From positions 14,785,490 through 14,849,489 of the forward strand of contig WMCF01000020.1 in the NCBI GenBank assembly GCA_009792885.1: 64,000 nt of DNA. Direction: 5' to 3'. The DNA comes from Eremophila alpestris peregrina (Eukaryota; Chordata; Aves; Passeriformes; Alaudidae). The notes beneath the pieces were generated by a model. It saw only the letters and a program-made list of their open reading frames with translations, made no database searches and was not told where the DNA came from. Numbering within the stretch: position 1 is the stretch's first letter; each line of letters begins with the position of its first letter. Made by a program: the position numbers and the translations under genes. Shown here in pieces: positions 25,901-38,545 of this stretch.

Positions 25901-28900
25901 AGGTCGATGATCCACTTCTGAATGTGCACCCGAAACCACTGCTCAGGCAGCCTGAGGCCGTGCACAGCCTGATGTTTTTGGAGGCAGGCAGCTTGCTCTC
26001 CTGTCCCATAATGGCCCTGCGCTCCGGGTCACCAGTTGGCTGCTGCTGTTTATCTTGCAGTGATTAATGGTTGCTCTTGGTTCCTGCTGCAATTCCATTA
26101 AGATTAGAGATTTAAAGCTACACTGAGATGTTTAGCAGGGGGTGACCTTGGTCTCCCCATAGTTATATTGCTATAGTCACAAGGAGACAAATATTAACTC
26201 ATTTTGCACCCCATCCTTCTTGCTTTCTAGCAGTGGGGAAAGAGCCCCTCACAGGCAGCACTTGTGTTGGCCAGCAAAGGGAATCTGACTCTTGGTTGCT
26301 GTACAATTCACGTGCTGTGCTGATGTGGCACTTGTAATTCCAGCCCACAGGCACTCTGATGGCACCATCGCCTGAACAAACACATGTATCCAGAGAACAA
26401 AATGCTGTTCCAAGAGGGAACAGGCACACTCTCAATCACTTCCTCTTTGACAAGGAGTAGGTGGAGAGGCAGGGGCTGTTCCACCTTACCTCAGCCCCTC
26501 ATGGAGACCAAAGTACAGAGGGAGATCATCTTCTAAAAATGTGCATTTAAATAGAGTCCCAAATGTTTGTCTCTCCTAAAAGTAAGCCGGCACGCATCAG
26601 GATGGTAGGAATGAAGCAATCAGCGGTAGTTTGACTTCTGCGATTGATGGAGCAGGAAGAGACAGCTCTGACCCTAAGAATCTAGTGTAACATCATACCT
26701 TCACCTCAGGGGATGCAAGAATGAAAGGACACTTCCCCCCAATCATTCTGGAGCACCTTTCAGCCTGAGGGGTAACCCTGAACTCTTTGTGGAGATCAGC
26801 AATTCCAAGCAGAAGATTCAGCTACTCTGGCCCTGGCTGGAGGCAGGAAACTCACAGATCCACAGGGCTGTGCTGATCTGCTCAAGAGAGGCCAGCTTAG
26901 GGCTTCCCTCCTATCCTTGGGTCATCAGTGGTCATTGTGCTGCTATCTTGGAACCTGAAGCATCAGGTCCTTGCTGAAACACACCTGCATGCCCATAGGA
27001 AGTCAAATAACATCAAAACAATGCAAGAGACAGCTTTTCACTTCCAGATCAACCTGGTCCAGCAGGAAGCCTGCCCCCCAATGGCAGTGCAGAGAGTCGA
27101 GCAGAACACACTAGTCAGTCTCTAGGCAGCTCCCAACGGGCAAGACCCACATCACAAAAGCCACCCCTATATTTGGCCTTACTTTGCTTGAAGTCAGCCT
27201 TTATGTTTCCATCCCACCCCTTCAAAGAAAAAAAAAAAAAACAACCCCAAGCAACAGCCTCTGCTCCCAGGTGGTGGAGCAATGTGTTACTGAGAACCAG
27301 GAGACAGGTCACAGGGACCCTTGTTTCTCTTTTCAGGTAAACAAGGTTGCCCTCCTCACAAAGGAGTGTCCTTCTACTGCCTAAATGTCGCCGGCTTGGA
27401 CAGTGGGGAACTGATACAGAAATAGAAAGGGGGTGCATTTGAGAAGAGAAAAGGCTTTAGAGCCAGGACTGCTCTTCCCCTGCTCTCCACCATGCCCATG
27501 GAGCAGGGATGGCAATTCCCTGTCTGGCTGGAGGGTCTTGCACAGGTGGCCACAGCATGCTCACATGGGTACCAAGGAGAGGATGCATATGGGCAGTGAC
27601 TGGAAGAAGAGATGTGTTTGTTAGAGGTTTGGGAACCTTTATCTCAGGAGCAATAACATACATTGATGGAAGGAGTTGGAGCAGACTGGGAGCCATGTCT
27701 AGTTTTACCAAACTGAAACCTCTGAGCAAGCCTGGCTGCATGTTGCTAGTACAGGAGCTGTCCCTAAAGAAAACATTCTTTTATGTTAAAAGAAAGTGAG
27801 ATGAAGAGTCAGATGAAGATGGTAAATTTGATTTTATCTGAAAATATTCTTGAGGTGCCAATTCCACTGATTCCTTGAGACCGGGCAAACAACTTAGTAG
27901 AAATGCCATGAAGGTTTAGCATTGATTTTCTTAATGTCTCTTTACAGCAGGATCTAGCCAACGTGGATGAAAGCTCCTTTTTTTAAATCCAAAAGGGCTG
28001 TATAATCTAGAAGAATACCTTACAGCCTTTTGTGTCAGTAGCATGGGGTTGCCTTTGAGTAAATACATTGGTACAGACCTCACGTGCCATCACCATTGCA
28101 GACCTTTTCTGCTTTTATAATCATGCTGAGCAGATCCCTCTCTCCCCTTGCTTTTGCTTCTCCATGACCTGCTCAGAGCAAACTGAGAAGGCATTCCTCG
28201 ATGCCACCACACATGGCACAAGCAATAGGCTAGGCAATTACATAGATACATACAACATATCCTCTCTGAAATCCCCCTGCTTTTAAATTCAGTTCACAAA
28301 GCAAACTTGTGCTCAGCAACAAGTCCCAGTTTAAACTGGAGTACTGGCCATACTTCATAACCAGTTTTAGTCTAAGTGCCCACTGTATCTCTGAGGCAGG
28401 CCAGCATGCTGTGTTGTGTCCAGCAGTTTGGATGAACTTTGCAACCACTGCATTGGTGCAGGCCAGGATGGGGCATAGATTTTCAATCCAGTACTAGGTT
28501 CTCCTGAGCCTTGTACCTTGTGTTGTCATTTATGCCTATGGAACCTTGCCTATGTAATGTGCTCCCTGCTGGTTTTACTATCTTCATTCTAGTTTGTACA
28601 GATGAAAGCAATGCAAGATGTGGAAAAAAGAACAAAGAGGACCCTGCACACGAGAACACTGTCCTTGAGTTACAGCAAGGCAGGGATCTGAATTCCTCCT
28701 TAAATTGTCCAGTACAGAGTCAAGCTCTAGAAGAGAGGAAATTGTGCTTGACAGATGCAATCATATGCAAATGGCTGTAGAAGAGGGGAAATTATCATCT
28801 ACAAACATTGGGCAGAAATTCCATCTGCTGCAGACTGAAGAAGGGCTCTTAATAAATTCTGAGACAGCAAAGTGACACACATCTTAATCAAGACTTAATC

Positions 28901-31010
28901 CATGGAATTAATTCACTGCGCGTTTCTGCATAATTCTGAGAGTAATGCTAAAAGCCATGGCAATATCAGCAGCAGATGGACTCCCCTACTCCATGCAAAG
29001 GTATTAAAGAAAACACAGCCCCTGTCACATCACTTCATATATGTACACACAGCAGAATGCAACAGGGCTGTGCCTGGCTGCTGCCAGGAGCTTAATACAG
29101 CCAGCAGACATCAAAGGTCAGGCTTGCCATGAAGTGGAAATGGAAACCAGCCTCATGGCAAAGCCGGAATCCTGCCACTTCTGTCCCACATGAGAGGAGA
29201 AGCCCAGAGCAAGGCAAAGGTCTGGGAAACCAGAACCAGGTCCTGGTTCATTAGGTGCTGTTTCCAGAGAGCACTGACTGAGTTCGGTGTTGAGACTACC
29301 CCACCAGTACCTGGGAGAGGCAGTGAATGGAGGTCAAATGAAATGAAGAGCAAGGAAAACTTTAGGAGTTTTGTGAGTGAGATCTGCTGTAGAAGCCAGC
29401 CAGATAACCATTAGAAATGGCTCCTTTCCCTCTCATCACAGCATGGAAACACACTACAGGTATTGGGATCAGCCCTGACAAGGGCCCTGGCAGCGGCCTT
29501 TTGCAAATTGACTAAAGGAGGCTTTAGACAGCTCTGAAAATACATTCTTAGTCACTGTCATCCACCTCCTAATGAGGTGCAACAGCTATGTGATTAATCT
29601 CTTGTTTACATGTCTAAAAACTAACACAGTCCAGACTGTCTTCAGCATGTTCCCTCCCTGACATGCATGGATTTGAGGGGCTGGGCAATCCTTCACCACC
29701 CAGGATCCAGTGATCCTTCACAACTGATCTGCACCTAAAGTTTGAAAGTCTCAAAAAACAGCTGGTCCAAACTTCCCTAAACCCAGGGATCCCAGATCCT
29801 GGCACAGTGCATCAGCTGTTGTGTCTTAGAGGAAAAGGTCCCCTAGCTGAGAAGGTGAGGTATCAGCTGGGAGTGGCCAACGTTTGTTTCAGAAGTTGCT
29901 GTGGTCCCTTCAAAGTGATCCAGCCTTCATAAACTGTGCACCAGTGGCAGTGAAACATCACGCGTTTTTCTGGGTTGTGATCCAAAATTCAGCTAACACA
30001 GGGCCAGCTCACCTTTCCAAGGTGATGTAGCCTTGGAACACTTACTGCCTCTTCATGAGCATCCAGTGTGGTCCAGAACAAAGTGGTGCTCTCAGCTGAG
30101 CTCCTTTAGGCAATACAAATGGATTGTGCAGGGTCCATAAGAAATGAAATAATGAAAAGAATTGATCTTGGGACAGAGAGGTGGCAGAAGAGTCACAGTG
30201 GCTCCTGCTGTCATGAGAAGCAACACTGGCAGCTTCCCAGTTGGGATGCTTTCAGCCTGGGAAGATGGCTCACCAGCACAGGCCAGTCTCTTGAGGGGAC
30301 ATGGGGAGCCTACAGTCAGCATGATCTAAGGCTGGAAGTAAGCTCCTGCTGCAGCCAGGACCACTCATTCCCAGGCACCTAAGTGTGTGAAATGTGATTC
30401 CCATGTTAATTCAGGTTCCAGAGGTCCTTGTGTACCCCAAAGGATTCCACTTGCACTGCCTGGGTCTCTGCTTGTAGCAGTGGCTGTGCAGGCAGACGTG
30501 CCTTCCCATCAGTACCAGGCACAGGAATGCTTTCCTTTTGGGATGTGTGAATGTAGTGCTCTCTGAACAGCTTTACTTAAGCTTGGCCAGCTCATGGAGA
30601 AACAAGGGAGAAAGAGGAGGGAAGCTGGGCAGGGAGGACGGGAGAGGTGGGATGACTGGGGAAGGTGCTAACAGCCCTTGGCTGGCCCAGAACCACTTCC
30701 TCAGATCTCCATTACACAGCATGCTCCCGGCGTTGCTATTTCAGTCTGAATGTCACCTATAAATTGGAGGCTCTTTCTCTGAAGGCTGCAAATAGAAGTG
30801 TCACTAGATGATCTTTGATTTATAGGGAAGCTCAGCTGAAAGCCCAGTATGTCCATTTTCCAGCCAAGAAACTCTAAGGTGTCCAAGGATCGCACAGGGA
30901 TCCTTTCCTTTTCCTAGACCTTTCCTCAAGGCAAGTCCCTGGTGGAGATGGTGAGGAGAGGTCACACATACATTGATCTCTCTGATCACCCTGTGACTAC
31001 TGTTTTTCAG

Positions 31011-31151
31011 ATTCCTCCTTCTCCACCACCCATCCCTGCCCCATGGATTTCAATCTGCTGGCAGACACGGAGGCTCGCAGCCCAGCCTTGTCTCTCTCGG
31101 ACTCTGGAACTCCTCAACACGAGCACAGCTGCAAACGGCAGGACCACAGTG
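31011..31151 (+). CDS. PITX3: PITX3 first coding exon (32-base leader, then 109 coding bases)
   Basis: The acceptor tgtttttcag ends at 31010 and the donor gtgagt starts at 31152. Coding begins at the ATG at 31043 and gives 36 residues plus one base, starting MDFNLLADTEARSPALSLSD. The split Asp codon is completed by the next exon. Confidence 0.93.
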
Positions 31152-34100
31152 GTGAGTGCAAGGTTCAAGAGACAAGAAAAACCCTGACCCATCCTTGTGG
31201 GTGGATCTGGGTGGCCAGTGGCTTGCAGGAGCTGGCTGCAGTGCTCCCAGAGGAAGAGTTTCCTGTTGTACTGGGAGCCAGCAAAATACCATAGCAGCAT
31301 GGCTGTGCCAACAAGCAGGGGAAAGGCATAAGGGTCCATATTGCAATGACAGCTATTGAGAGGTTGGGAACATCAACCCAGTGGTGGGGTCATCTGGCCC
31401 TGGCTGCGAGAAACCACTGCTTTCAAGGGTACAACCCATGGCAGGCCAGAGCCAGGCAAGTCAGGTCACAGCCCAATCAAGATTTTATTGTATTTGCCTA
31501 AACAGGATCCCCAGAGCAGGAGAGCTCTCCTCACAACATAGAAAGTGTCCAAGGCACAGAAGGTTACCTAATTTTAAACTGCTCTTTTATGTTTTTTTAC
31601 CTGTGTTTAAATTGTTTGGGTTTAAACTTTCCATGGTAAAGGTAAACTTTAGGCTGAATTTTCCAGGTTCAGGCATTAAGATGAAAGGGAAGCACTGTCT
31701 TGCTTCTGCTTTAACTGAAAAAGTCTCTTCAGCTGTGTCTTGGTGCACTGCTCTGATGCTCTCCCACAGAGGTGCCTCTGACCATTCCCAAAGGCTGAAC
31801 AAACCCCACACCTGCTGAATTCTTTCAGTCTCTGAATAAGAAACATCACCATACACACCTGTTTAGAAGTCAGCTAATGGTTTCTTCTGGATTTTACATC
31901 TGTCCAGTTACCACTCCATCCCTTGTTATTCTGGATGTGACAGGACAATGCAAAGCTGCTTCTGCCAGTGCCAGCATGAGGGAGTGAGGGCTGGGGACAG
32001 CCCGCTGCTCTCCGTGTAAAGCCTCCAGGCTCACCCGCATACAAAAGCTAATAAGGATAATGATGCAGATTAAAATTCCCCAGGGAAAGTATCATGAAGG
32101 GAGTTACACTGGGATAACTAGAGTCAGTGAATCCACCTGACAAATTCCCCACTGCACATGTACCTTAGTTGGGCACATTCCAAAGCTCAGTGGCTCCTCG
32201 TCAGCTGCTTTGGATGCATGGCAGTGTCTCCATTCAAGTGGCCTTCCCTATTGTGCCCACCCTGGCATGCTGTAGAAGTGCCAATGTAGGCACCGACTTC
32301 TTTCCATTAGGCATGAGCAGCTAATTCCAGCTATGGCCACAGTCATTTTACTGAGTGGGCGAACGTGTACAAGATATATTCCACAACCTATTTTGGGGTG
32401 ACAATAAACATTGGATGGCTAGCTACATCACTCCCCACTGTCTTAAGCAGTCTAGAAATAAAGTGGTTCTGGGAGGTGACTGTCAGCATTACCTGTGTGC
32501 AGATGCTGGCAGCTTGTGCCTTTGCACCAGAGGCTGATGGCCTCTGCCTCATGCATCAACAGCATCAGGCAGAATAGAGCTGGCTACCAAGGACTGCCTG
32601 GGACAGGGGCAGGACTGCACTTCCAGCACTTCTTGACCCCCCTCAAGAGACCAGTCCCCCTACTTCTCCTTGGCCCTGCTCCATTCATCCACACAAGTAA
32701 GAGATCCTGAGGAAGCGAACACAAACCTTACTTGTCTGGGCTCAGCACTCAGAGATCTCAAGTGTCCTCAAATTGTATGGCATGGTTTGTGACACCCCCT
32801 TCTGTTAGGTTTCATCAGGCAGCACTGGTCAGGGAAGAGCAAGGATGAGGAGTGAAGCAGGTAAAGAACTGCCCCACATCCCCTATATTGTGCTCCTCAG
32901 CATGGATTTAAGGCACCCACATCCTTTCTGTGGGCTCCTTTTTTTCCTTGTATTGCCACAGTTTGGGTCCCCATTGCAATCAGTCAAAACTCTGCACCTT
33001 TTACAGAGGACACTTATTCCCTGCTTACAGAAGAAGCAGAAAACAGATGACACACAGAAAGAAACAGAGGTAACAGGTATGGAAATAAGGAGGACATCAA
33101 GATGAATTGCAGAGATTTTTCAAGGCTCAAAGCTGGGATTCCTACTTCTCCTTAGACTTAAGATTTATGGAAAGTAGATATACCAGAGGGCGAGAAGACA
33201 AATACCAAACAAGATACATTGTGATCTCTTTCACCCAGATGTAGCCCATAAACCAGTGGTACCTTCACTCCATTTTCTTTCCCTCTTGGTATAGTTTCTT
33301 CCTGAATGAAGAAGGGCAGTCCTGGGCAGGAGTTCCCAATTAGAGCATAGCCTCCTGCTTCACAGCAGCCCCTTTGGAAATGAATATTTGTCAGGGACTT
33401 TGGTGAGAACACATCCCCTGTATGCATCAGGCTCCTAATTAACCCAGGCTCAGCAGATGAACAAACAAACCAAATGTTGTCCATTCATCTGTATGGAGCC
33501 ATTCCTAATAACTAGCTCAGATGGGTGGCATCACTCCCCATTTAATCTTTTCTGGATGTGGACAGTGCAGGAATCTCCTGCATCCAATACTGGTTTAGAG
33601 CACTGAGCTAGAGAAATCAGAATAATCTCCTTGGCAAGAACCATTATAAAAATCCACATTAAGAGTGTGCTTCCAAGAGTTCTACTGAATATGGGATCCA
33701 CAAAGATACTCATGAAAATGAGAAGAGTACCACAAGACCACAACCAAGCTCTTTCATTCCACTTTTCAGTTCCTATGGCTTTGTTTCAAGAGTGTGCTGG
33801 GAAAGTTCTTGTACAGGTACAGTCTGGATGGAAACACAAACTGGTCCTGATGGTGAGGACATAGCACCTTCCTGCTCAGAAGAACCAACTTATACCCTTG
33901 CTGCTGTGAGCAGTGGTCATCTCACTGTCCTTGGATTCACATTCCTGATGGTGGATAGCATCAGATGTGCTACAGAAGCAGAGCTGGCTGGTGGAGAGCA
34001 AATCACTGACCACACCCAGGGTTTCCTCCCTGGAAAGTGAGCACCTCTCCTGGAAATGCTCTCTGCAGCTCCAGCACTGCTCCCTTTGAAGAAAGGCAAG

Positions 34101-37100
34101 TACAAGGAAAGTTTTCCAGGAACAGCAGGAAAATATTTCTGAATTGACAGGCTGTCATAGGAACAGGGTAGTGGCCCCAGGTTCTTAAGACAGGAGCATC
34201 TTCCAGGTCTGGAGCCTACTAAAGCACCTGCTGTTGGCACAGCACTGCCCTGCAGCAGTCTCTGTGGGGACTCAGATGCTTTTAGGTCTCTTGCATGCCC
34301 CATAAAACCTAAATGGAAAAGACAGAGCCTATTATTCCAGAGCATATCCATTTGACTTGTGGAATCATTTTTTTTCATTGACTCAACTGTATTCTAGGCT
34401 GCTGTCTCCTTGCCTCCCTACTCATTATGGGACTGTACCAGACACCTTCATGTAGAGATTTTTCTGGACTTTGAAGCCTTTTAAACTAGCTTCCACTCAA
34501 AGAACTGCAAACAAACAAAAATTTCCATTTTAGCAGAGTGATGCCAGGATTTTTTTAAAGGTTCTTCTTCCAAGTGGAACAGTTTGGGAGCTATTTGCAA
34601 AAATTTCTATTTAGTTTAGCTGACTATTTCCATTGTAAAAGAACACCTCCTCTCCCTGCTGAAGACCCAATTTTCACTTGGAAATGCTTCACCTGGCTTC
34701 TAGATCAGAGGAAGGAGTTGAACATCAGAAATTATTTCTTTTTACTGGAATATGTTTTCCTCTATGGTGACTTGTCTTGATTCCCAGCAGAATTAAACAC
34801 AAGCTAAAACTTTTTTCCATCATAAAAGAAAGTGTCATATTTGAGCAGTTGGGCACTCTGTGGAGGACAACTAACGGAAGATTGCATTCTGCCCCTATTT
34901 GCATTTTGCCAGCTTGTTTCTGCACAGCCCCCAAAAAAGGTTGTGGCACATGGAAGTGTGCCCACCTCCACCCACAGCAGCCAAAAGCTCAGCATGCATT
35001 TATGGACTTGATGCCCAGAAGGAGGTTGAGCAGTACATTTCAGTGAGATACCAGTGTGAACACTGGAGAGTTGTGAGATGTTCTTTTAATGGGCAGTGAA
35101 ATGAAAGACACTGCCTCCAGGAGAGGGATCTGTAAATCAGGAGGAGGGCAGGGGCAGAAAGACAGGGAAATGCTGGAGTGCTTCATGGTAAGGTCTAAGA
35201 GAGGCCTTTTCCTATTTTTTAAAAATTAAAACGTATGCACCTAAGTAAGAATGTAAAGGAGCAAGAAGAGGAGTGAAAATTTGTGCTCCTCTGGTACAAT
35301 TAATTGAAGAGCCTCAGCTTGCTATCAGCTATCAGCTTTGCAATTTGCCTTTTCCCATCACTTGTCCACAGAAACACAACTGGATCTTTTGCTGTGTCAT
35401 GTCAATTTCTGTTCAGTTTTTCTAAAGGACACCTTAGGCAGAGAGTTTTAAGCAGAGTAAAAACCTTCTGATCTGGGTAAGTTCAGGCACTATCCCCCAT
35501 GTGAACTGTGATAAAGGAAACCCAAATATTGGAAGTTTGGAAAATCTAAATCCAGTCAATTGGAAGCTAACATCTGTTGTGACAGTTAGACAAACACAAG
35601 CTGTGCTGCATGAAGGGGGAATTGGTTTTGGTGCTGTGTGGATGCCTGCTTGCAAGGACAAGGGAGGGAGATGGGACCTCTCCTGGTGGCTGCACTGGTT
35701 GCCCCAAGTATAGGCTCCTAGCTGCATCCAAGCCCTCAGGTTAACCCAGGGGATCTCTCCCACCTTTCTCTTTCTCACACAGACACTGAGAAGTCCCAGC
35801 AAAACCAGACGGACGACTCCAACCCTGAAGACGGGTCACTCAAAAAGAAGCAGAGGAGACAGAGGACGCACTTCACCAGCCAGCAGCTCCAAGAGTTGGA
35901 AGCCACTTTCCAGAGAAACCGTTACCCAGACATGAGCACCAGGGAGGAGATTGCAGTCTGGACCAACTTGACAGAGGCACGAGTCCGGGTAGGACTGCAG
36001 CCCTTCCACATTCTCAGGCCTGAGCTTGTGGGGAAGAAGCCTGCTGTTATACATGACCAAGCTATCCCCAAACCAAGGAAGGAATTAGGAGTGCTAGAAA
36101 ATTTCCCTGTCTTGGAGACACCTCACCAGGGTCTGCGCTTGAGATTTGACACATCCTGCCACACATATACCCCATACTGGTGGTGCCTTCCCCGTCCAGG
36201 GCCACCTTGCAATTGTACAGGTAGATAAAAAGCCCAGGCTCTGCCCCACAGAGCCCCACCAGCTGGCTGCCTCAACCCAGCAGACCCCGTACTTGCAGTA
36301 CCATCGCTCCCCAGCCTTACCCTTGCTGGAGAGCACTCTTTTGGGTTCCCAAACCAATGTGCAGTCACAGGCATGGTGTGGCAGGGCTCCAGCTCGAGTG
36401 AGAGCTTCTCTCTGCTACTAGAAATATGAGTTAGCAGCATGAATAGCCTTCCATCAGCTTCCATGCTCTAGGAAGTTATATTGTTTGAACCCCTCTAACA
36501 CTAACAGATTTTCCTGTTAGAAGACAGACTTACAACACCCCACTCCAAGCCAGTCCTGAGAGAAAGTCAGAAGAAGAGAAGTTATTTCCTTTGTTCAGTA
36601 GCTTTCAAGCCACATCCCCCAAATACTTTGCTCCCAAGTCACACAACCCAGCCTGTCTTCCTGGCTGTGGTCACTTGGAAATACAGCAAGTATTTTCCTC
36701 TCTTTTTCCTATATAAAGGGCATCTGTTTGTTGAGTGAGGTGGGTTATTCTGTGTGTTGTGAAATGGCAGTGGTTTGGGTTTTTGTTTGTTGGCTGAGGA
36801 CCACCTGGTGATTCCTGCTGGGAGATGACCCTGAAGCCCAGACATCTTGCTGCATCTCTTTCCTGATGCTCAGCCTCCCATCTCCCAGGGAGCTTCTCCA
36901 GCCCTTCAACAGCTCTTGTCTTGCTGGGCAAAGAAACCAGGGCAAGGCCCCTTGCAAGGTCAGCCACAGCAATTCCCATGCTCTCTCTCTCCCTCTCTTG
37001 CAGGTCTGGTTCAAAAACCGCAGAGCTAAGTGGAGGAAACGAGAGAGGAACCAACAAGCTGAATTGTGCAAGAACAGCTTTGGAGCCCAGTTCAATGGAC

Positions 37101-37567
37101 TGATGCAGCCTTACGATGACATGTATTCCAGCTATTCCTACAACAACTGGGCCACCAAGGGGCTTGCCAGCAGTCCGCTCTCGGCCAAGAGCTTTCCATT
37201 CTTCAACTCCATGAACGTCAGTCCCCTCTCCTCCCAGCCCATGTTCTCCCCACCCAGCTCCATCACCTCAATGACCATGCCTTCATCCATGGTCCCTACT
37301 GCGGTGACCGGAGTACCGGCCCCTAGCCTCAACAACCTGGGAAACATCAATAATCTGAACAGCCCGAGCCTCAACTCTGCTGTCTCATCCAGTGCCTGTC
37401 CTTATGCCTCAACAGCCAGCCCCTACATGTACAGGGACACGTGCAACTCGAGCCTGGCCAGCCTGCGGCTGAAGGCCAAGCAGCACGCCAACTTCACCTA
37501 CCCAGCAGTGCAGACAGCAGCTTCTAACCTGAGCCCTTGCCAGTACGCCGTGGACAGGCCTGTATGA
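31043..37567 (+). CDS. PITX3: PITX3, paired-like homeodomain transcription factor (complete, three coding exons)
   Basis: PITX3 is a nuclear homeodomain factor needed for lens development, midbrain dopaminergic neurons and skeletal muscle in vertebrates. The spliced CDS (31043-31151, 35783-35988, 37004-37567) is 879 bases, giving 292 residues; human PITX3 is about 302. The homeodomain spans about residues 60-119 (QRRQRTHF to WRKRE), with Lys at homeodomain position 50 (residue 109), which specifies TAATCC-type sites. The third helix reads VWFKNRRAKW. The OAR motif SLASLRLKAKQH lies at about 255-266 and the protein ends CQYAVDRPV. The N-terminus EARSPALSLSD and the run PEDGSLKKKQ favour PITX3 over PITX2 and PITX1, and the GBF1 and ELOVL3 neighbours confirm it. 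The alanine-rich stretches of the mammalian protein are absent, as in amphibians. The start has a good Kozak context (gccccATGG). Confidence 0.96.
31152..35782 (+). other. PITX3: PITX3 intron 2
   Basis: This intron of about 4.6 kb has no recognised transposon or gene. A short homeobox-type motif cluster (ctaataaggataatgatg, then gattaaaatt) at about 32047-32075 is a possible enhancer core. Confidence 0.8.
35783..35988 (+). CDS. PITX3: PITX3 middle coding exon (206 bases)
   Basis: The acceptor is tctcacacag (ending 35782) and the donor gtagga (from 35989). The 206-base length equals that of the matching exon in the PITX family as I recall it. It encodes the acidic linker, the basic run KKKQRRQR and homeodomain positions 1-46. 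The intron falls between homeodomain positions 46 and 47, the usual place for paired-like genes. Confidence 0.94.
35989..37003 (+). other. PITX3: PITX3 intron 3
   Basis: This intron of about 1.0 kb interrupts the homeodomain codons. It holds nothing recognised apart from a polypyrimidine-rich 3' end. Confidence 0.9.
37004..37567 (+). CDS. PITX3: PITX3 last coding exon
   Basis: The acceptor is ctctcttgcag, ending at 37003. The exon begins with homeodomain position 47 (VWFKNRRAK) and encodes the Ser/Asn/Pro-rich transactivation region, the OAR motif and the C-terminus DRPV. The stop is TGA at 37565-37567. The upstream reading from 36866 is open only by chance through the intron. Confidence 0.95.
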   Translation, partial: VWFKNRRAKWRKRERNQQAELCKNSFGAQFNGLMQPYDDMYSSYSYNNWATKGLASSPLSAKSFPFFNSMNVSPLSSQPMFSPPSSITSMTMPSSMVPTAVTGVPAPSLNNLGNINNLNSPSLNSAVSSSACPYASTASPYMYRDTCNSSLASLRLKAKQHANFTYPAVQTAASNLSPCQYAVDRPV

Positions 37568-38228
37568 AGGGCTGCCCTCTGCCAACCAGGGACTTGACCT
37601 TAGCCTGACAAAAGGAGACCTTTAGCCCTACAAAAGCGTACATCCTGCAGAGAATGAGAGTGAACATGAGAGCATAAGAGCAAGACAGGGACAGAGAGAG
37701 AGAAAAGAACGAGCAGGCAGACGAACCTTTGTGAAGATTTGTCTATTGTATGGTGAATTTTGACTGTCTTTCCCCTTCAAAACCCCTTCCCTTCTTGCCC
37801 ACCAAACCTTCTCCTCCATGGTAAAATAAACCAGAAGAGTCTACTGGAAGCCCCATGGGGAAATAGCCCCAAAATGCAGGGTGCCTGACCCATGGGCAGC
37901 ACAGCCAGGTATGTTTCAATCTGCCCCTCCAAGCCCCACAGGGGTGAGCCACCCAAATTCCTGGGACAGCACAGGCAGCCTCACACCACCCCTGCAGGAA
38001 ATAGCCAGAGACAGGACAGCTGGAAGGGGGTTGCCAGTTGATGCTTGGCTGAACTATATTCTCTGCACATGTGCAAGATTTCGATGAAAGATATCTTGCT
38101 AATTTATTTAACATACAGCCAGTAAGGAAGCCCTGTCTCAATCAATCAGCATCTCTTTATAATGCATATATACACATGGCCCTTCAGACTTGAAACCTTT
38201 AGGAGCTGGGGGTTGTAAGAATATAGAA

Positions 38229-38270
38229 TATGTGTGTGTATATATATCTATCTTATATATACACAAATAC
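38229..38270. repeat. (TG)n/(TA)n microsatellite in PITX3 3'UTR
   Basis: A tgtgtgtg run passes into tatatata with interruptions, within the inferred transcript. It is simple-sequence DNA. Confidence 0.75.
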
Positions 38271-38519
38271 ATATAGAGACATTAAAATATGCTTTCTTGT
38301 TTTGTATGTGAAATAACCTACAAAGTAGACCTTAAAACCAAAAACCTATAAAGGAAGCACACCCACCAAGGCAGTGTCCTGGCTGTCATGCTTTACTGCT
38401 TCAGTCACTTTGGTCAGACGCACTGCTGCCAGCATACATCCCAAACGTCCCCATCTGCAACAATCAGCTCCTCCTTGCACATCTCCTTCCCTTCCCCAAA
38501 TCCCATTTCCAAAAAAGAT

Positions 38520-38525
38520 AATAAA
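38520..38525 (+). terminator. PITX3: Probable PITX3 poly(A) signal
   Basis: Canonical AATAAA with a downstream GT-rich element, about 955 bases after the stop codon. Confidence 0.55.
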
Positions 38526-38545
38526 AGTTGGTACAAACCCTTTAA

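Larger units (their letters stand above)
16779..31010 (+). other. PITX3: PITX3 intron 1
   Basis: About 14.2 kb lies between the presumed exon 1 donor and the acceptor tgtttttcag ending at 31010. It contains the right half of the CpG island, a T-rich block at about 21250-22030, a small CpG cluster at about 22600-22870, two poly-C tracts and no recognised transposon. No open frame in it looks like a real gene. The interval is typical of regulatory introns of developmental genes. Confidence 0.55.
37568..38545 (+). other. PITX3: PITX3 3' untranslated region (inferred end)
   Basis: The region follows the PITX3 stop. The best poly(A) signal is AATAAA at 38520-38525, followed by a GT-rich stretch (gcctgtgtggtt), which puts cleavage near 38545. 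An earlier AATAAA at 37825-37830 could give a short form. A (TG)/(TA) microsatellite lies at about 38229-38270. Confidence 0.6.

Noticed and set aside
36798..36815. CTCF-like ccacctggtg in PITX3 intron 3
   Set aside because: Only the short core matches and the flanks do not, so it is much weaker than the site at 42145.
36866..37003. Upstream extension of the PITX3 last exon frame
   Set aside because: The frame is open through the polypyrimidine tract, but the acceptor at 37003 and the family sequence show that coding starts at 37004.
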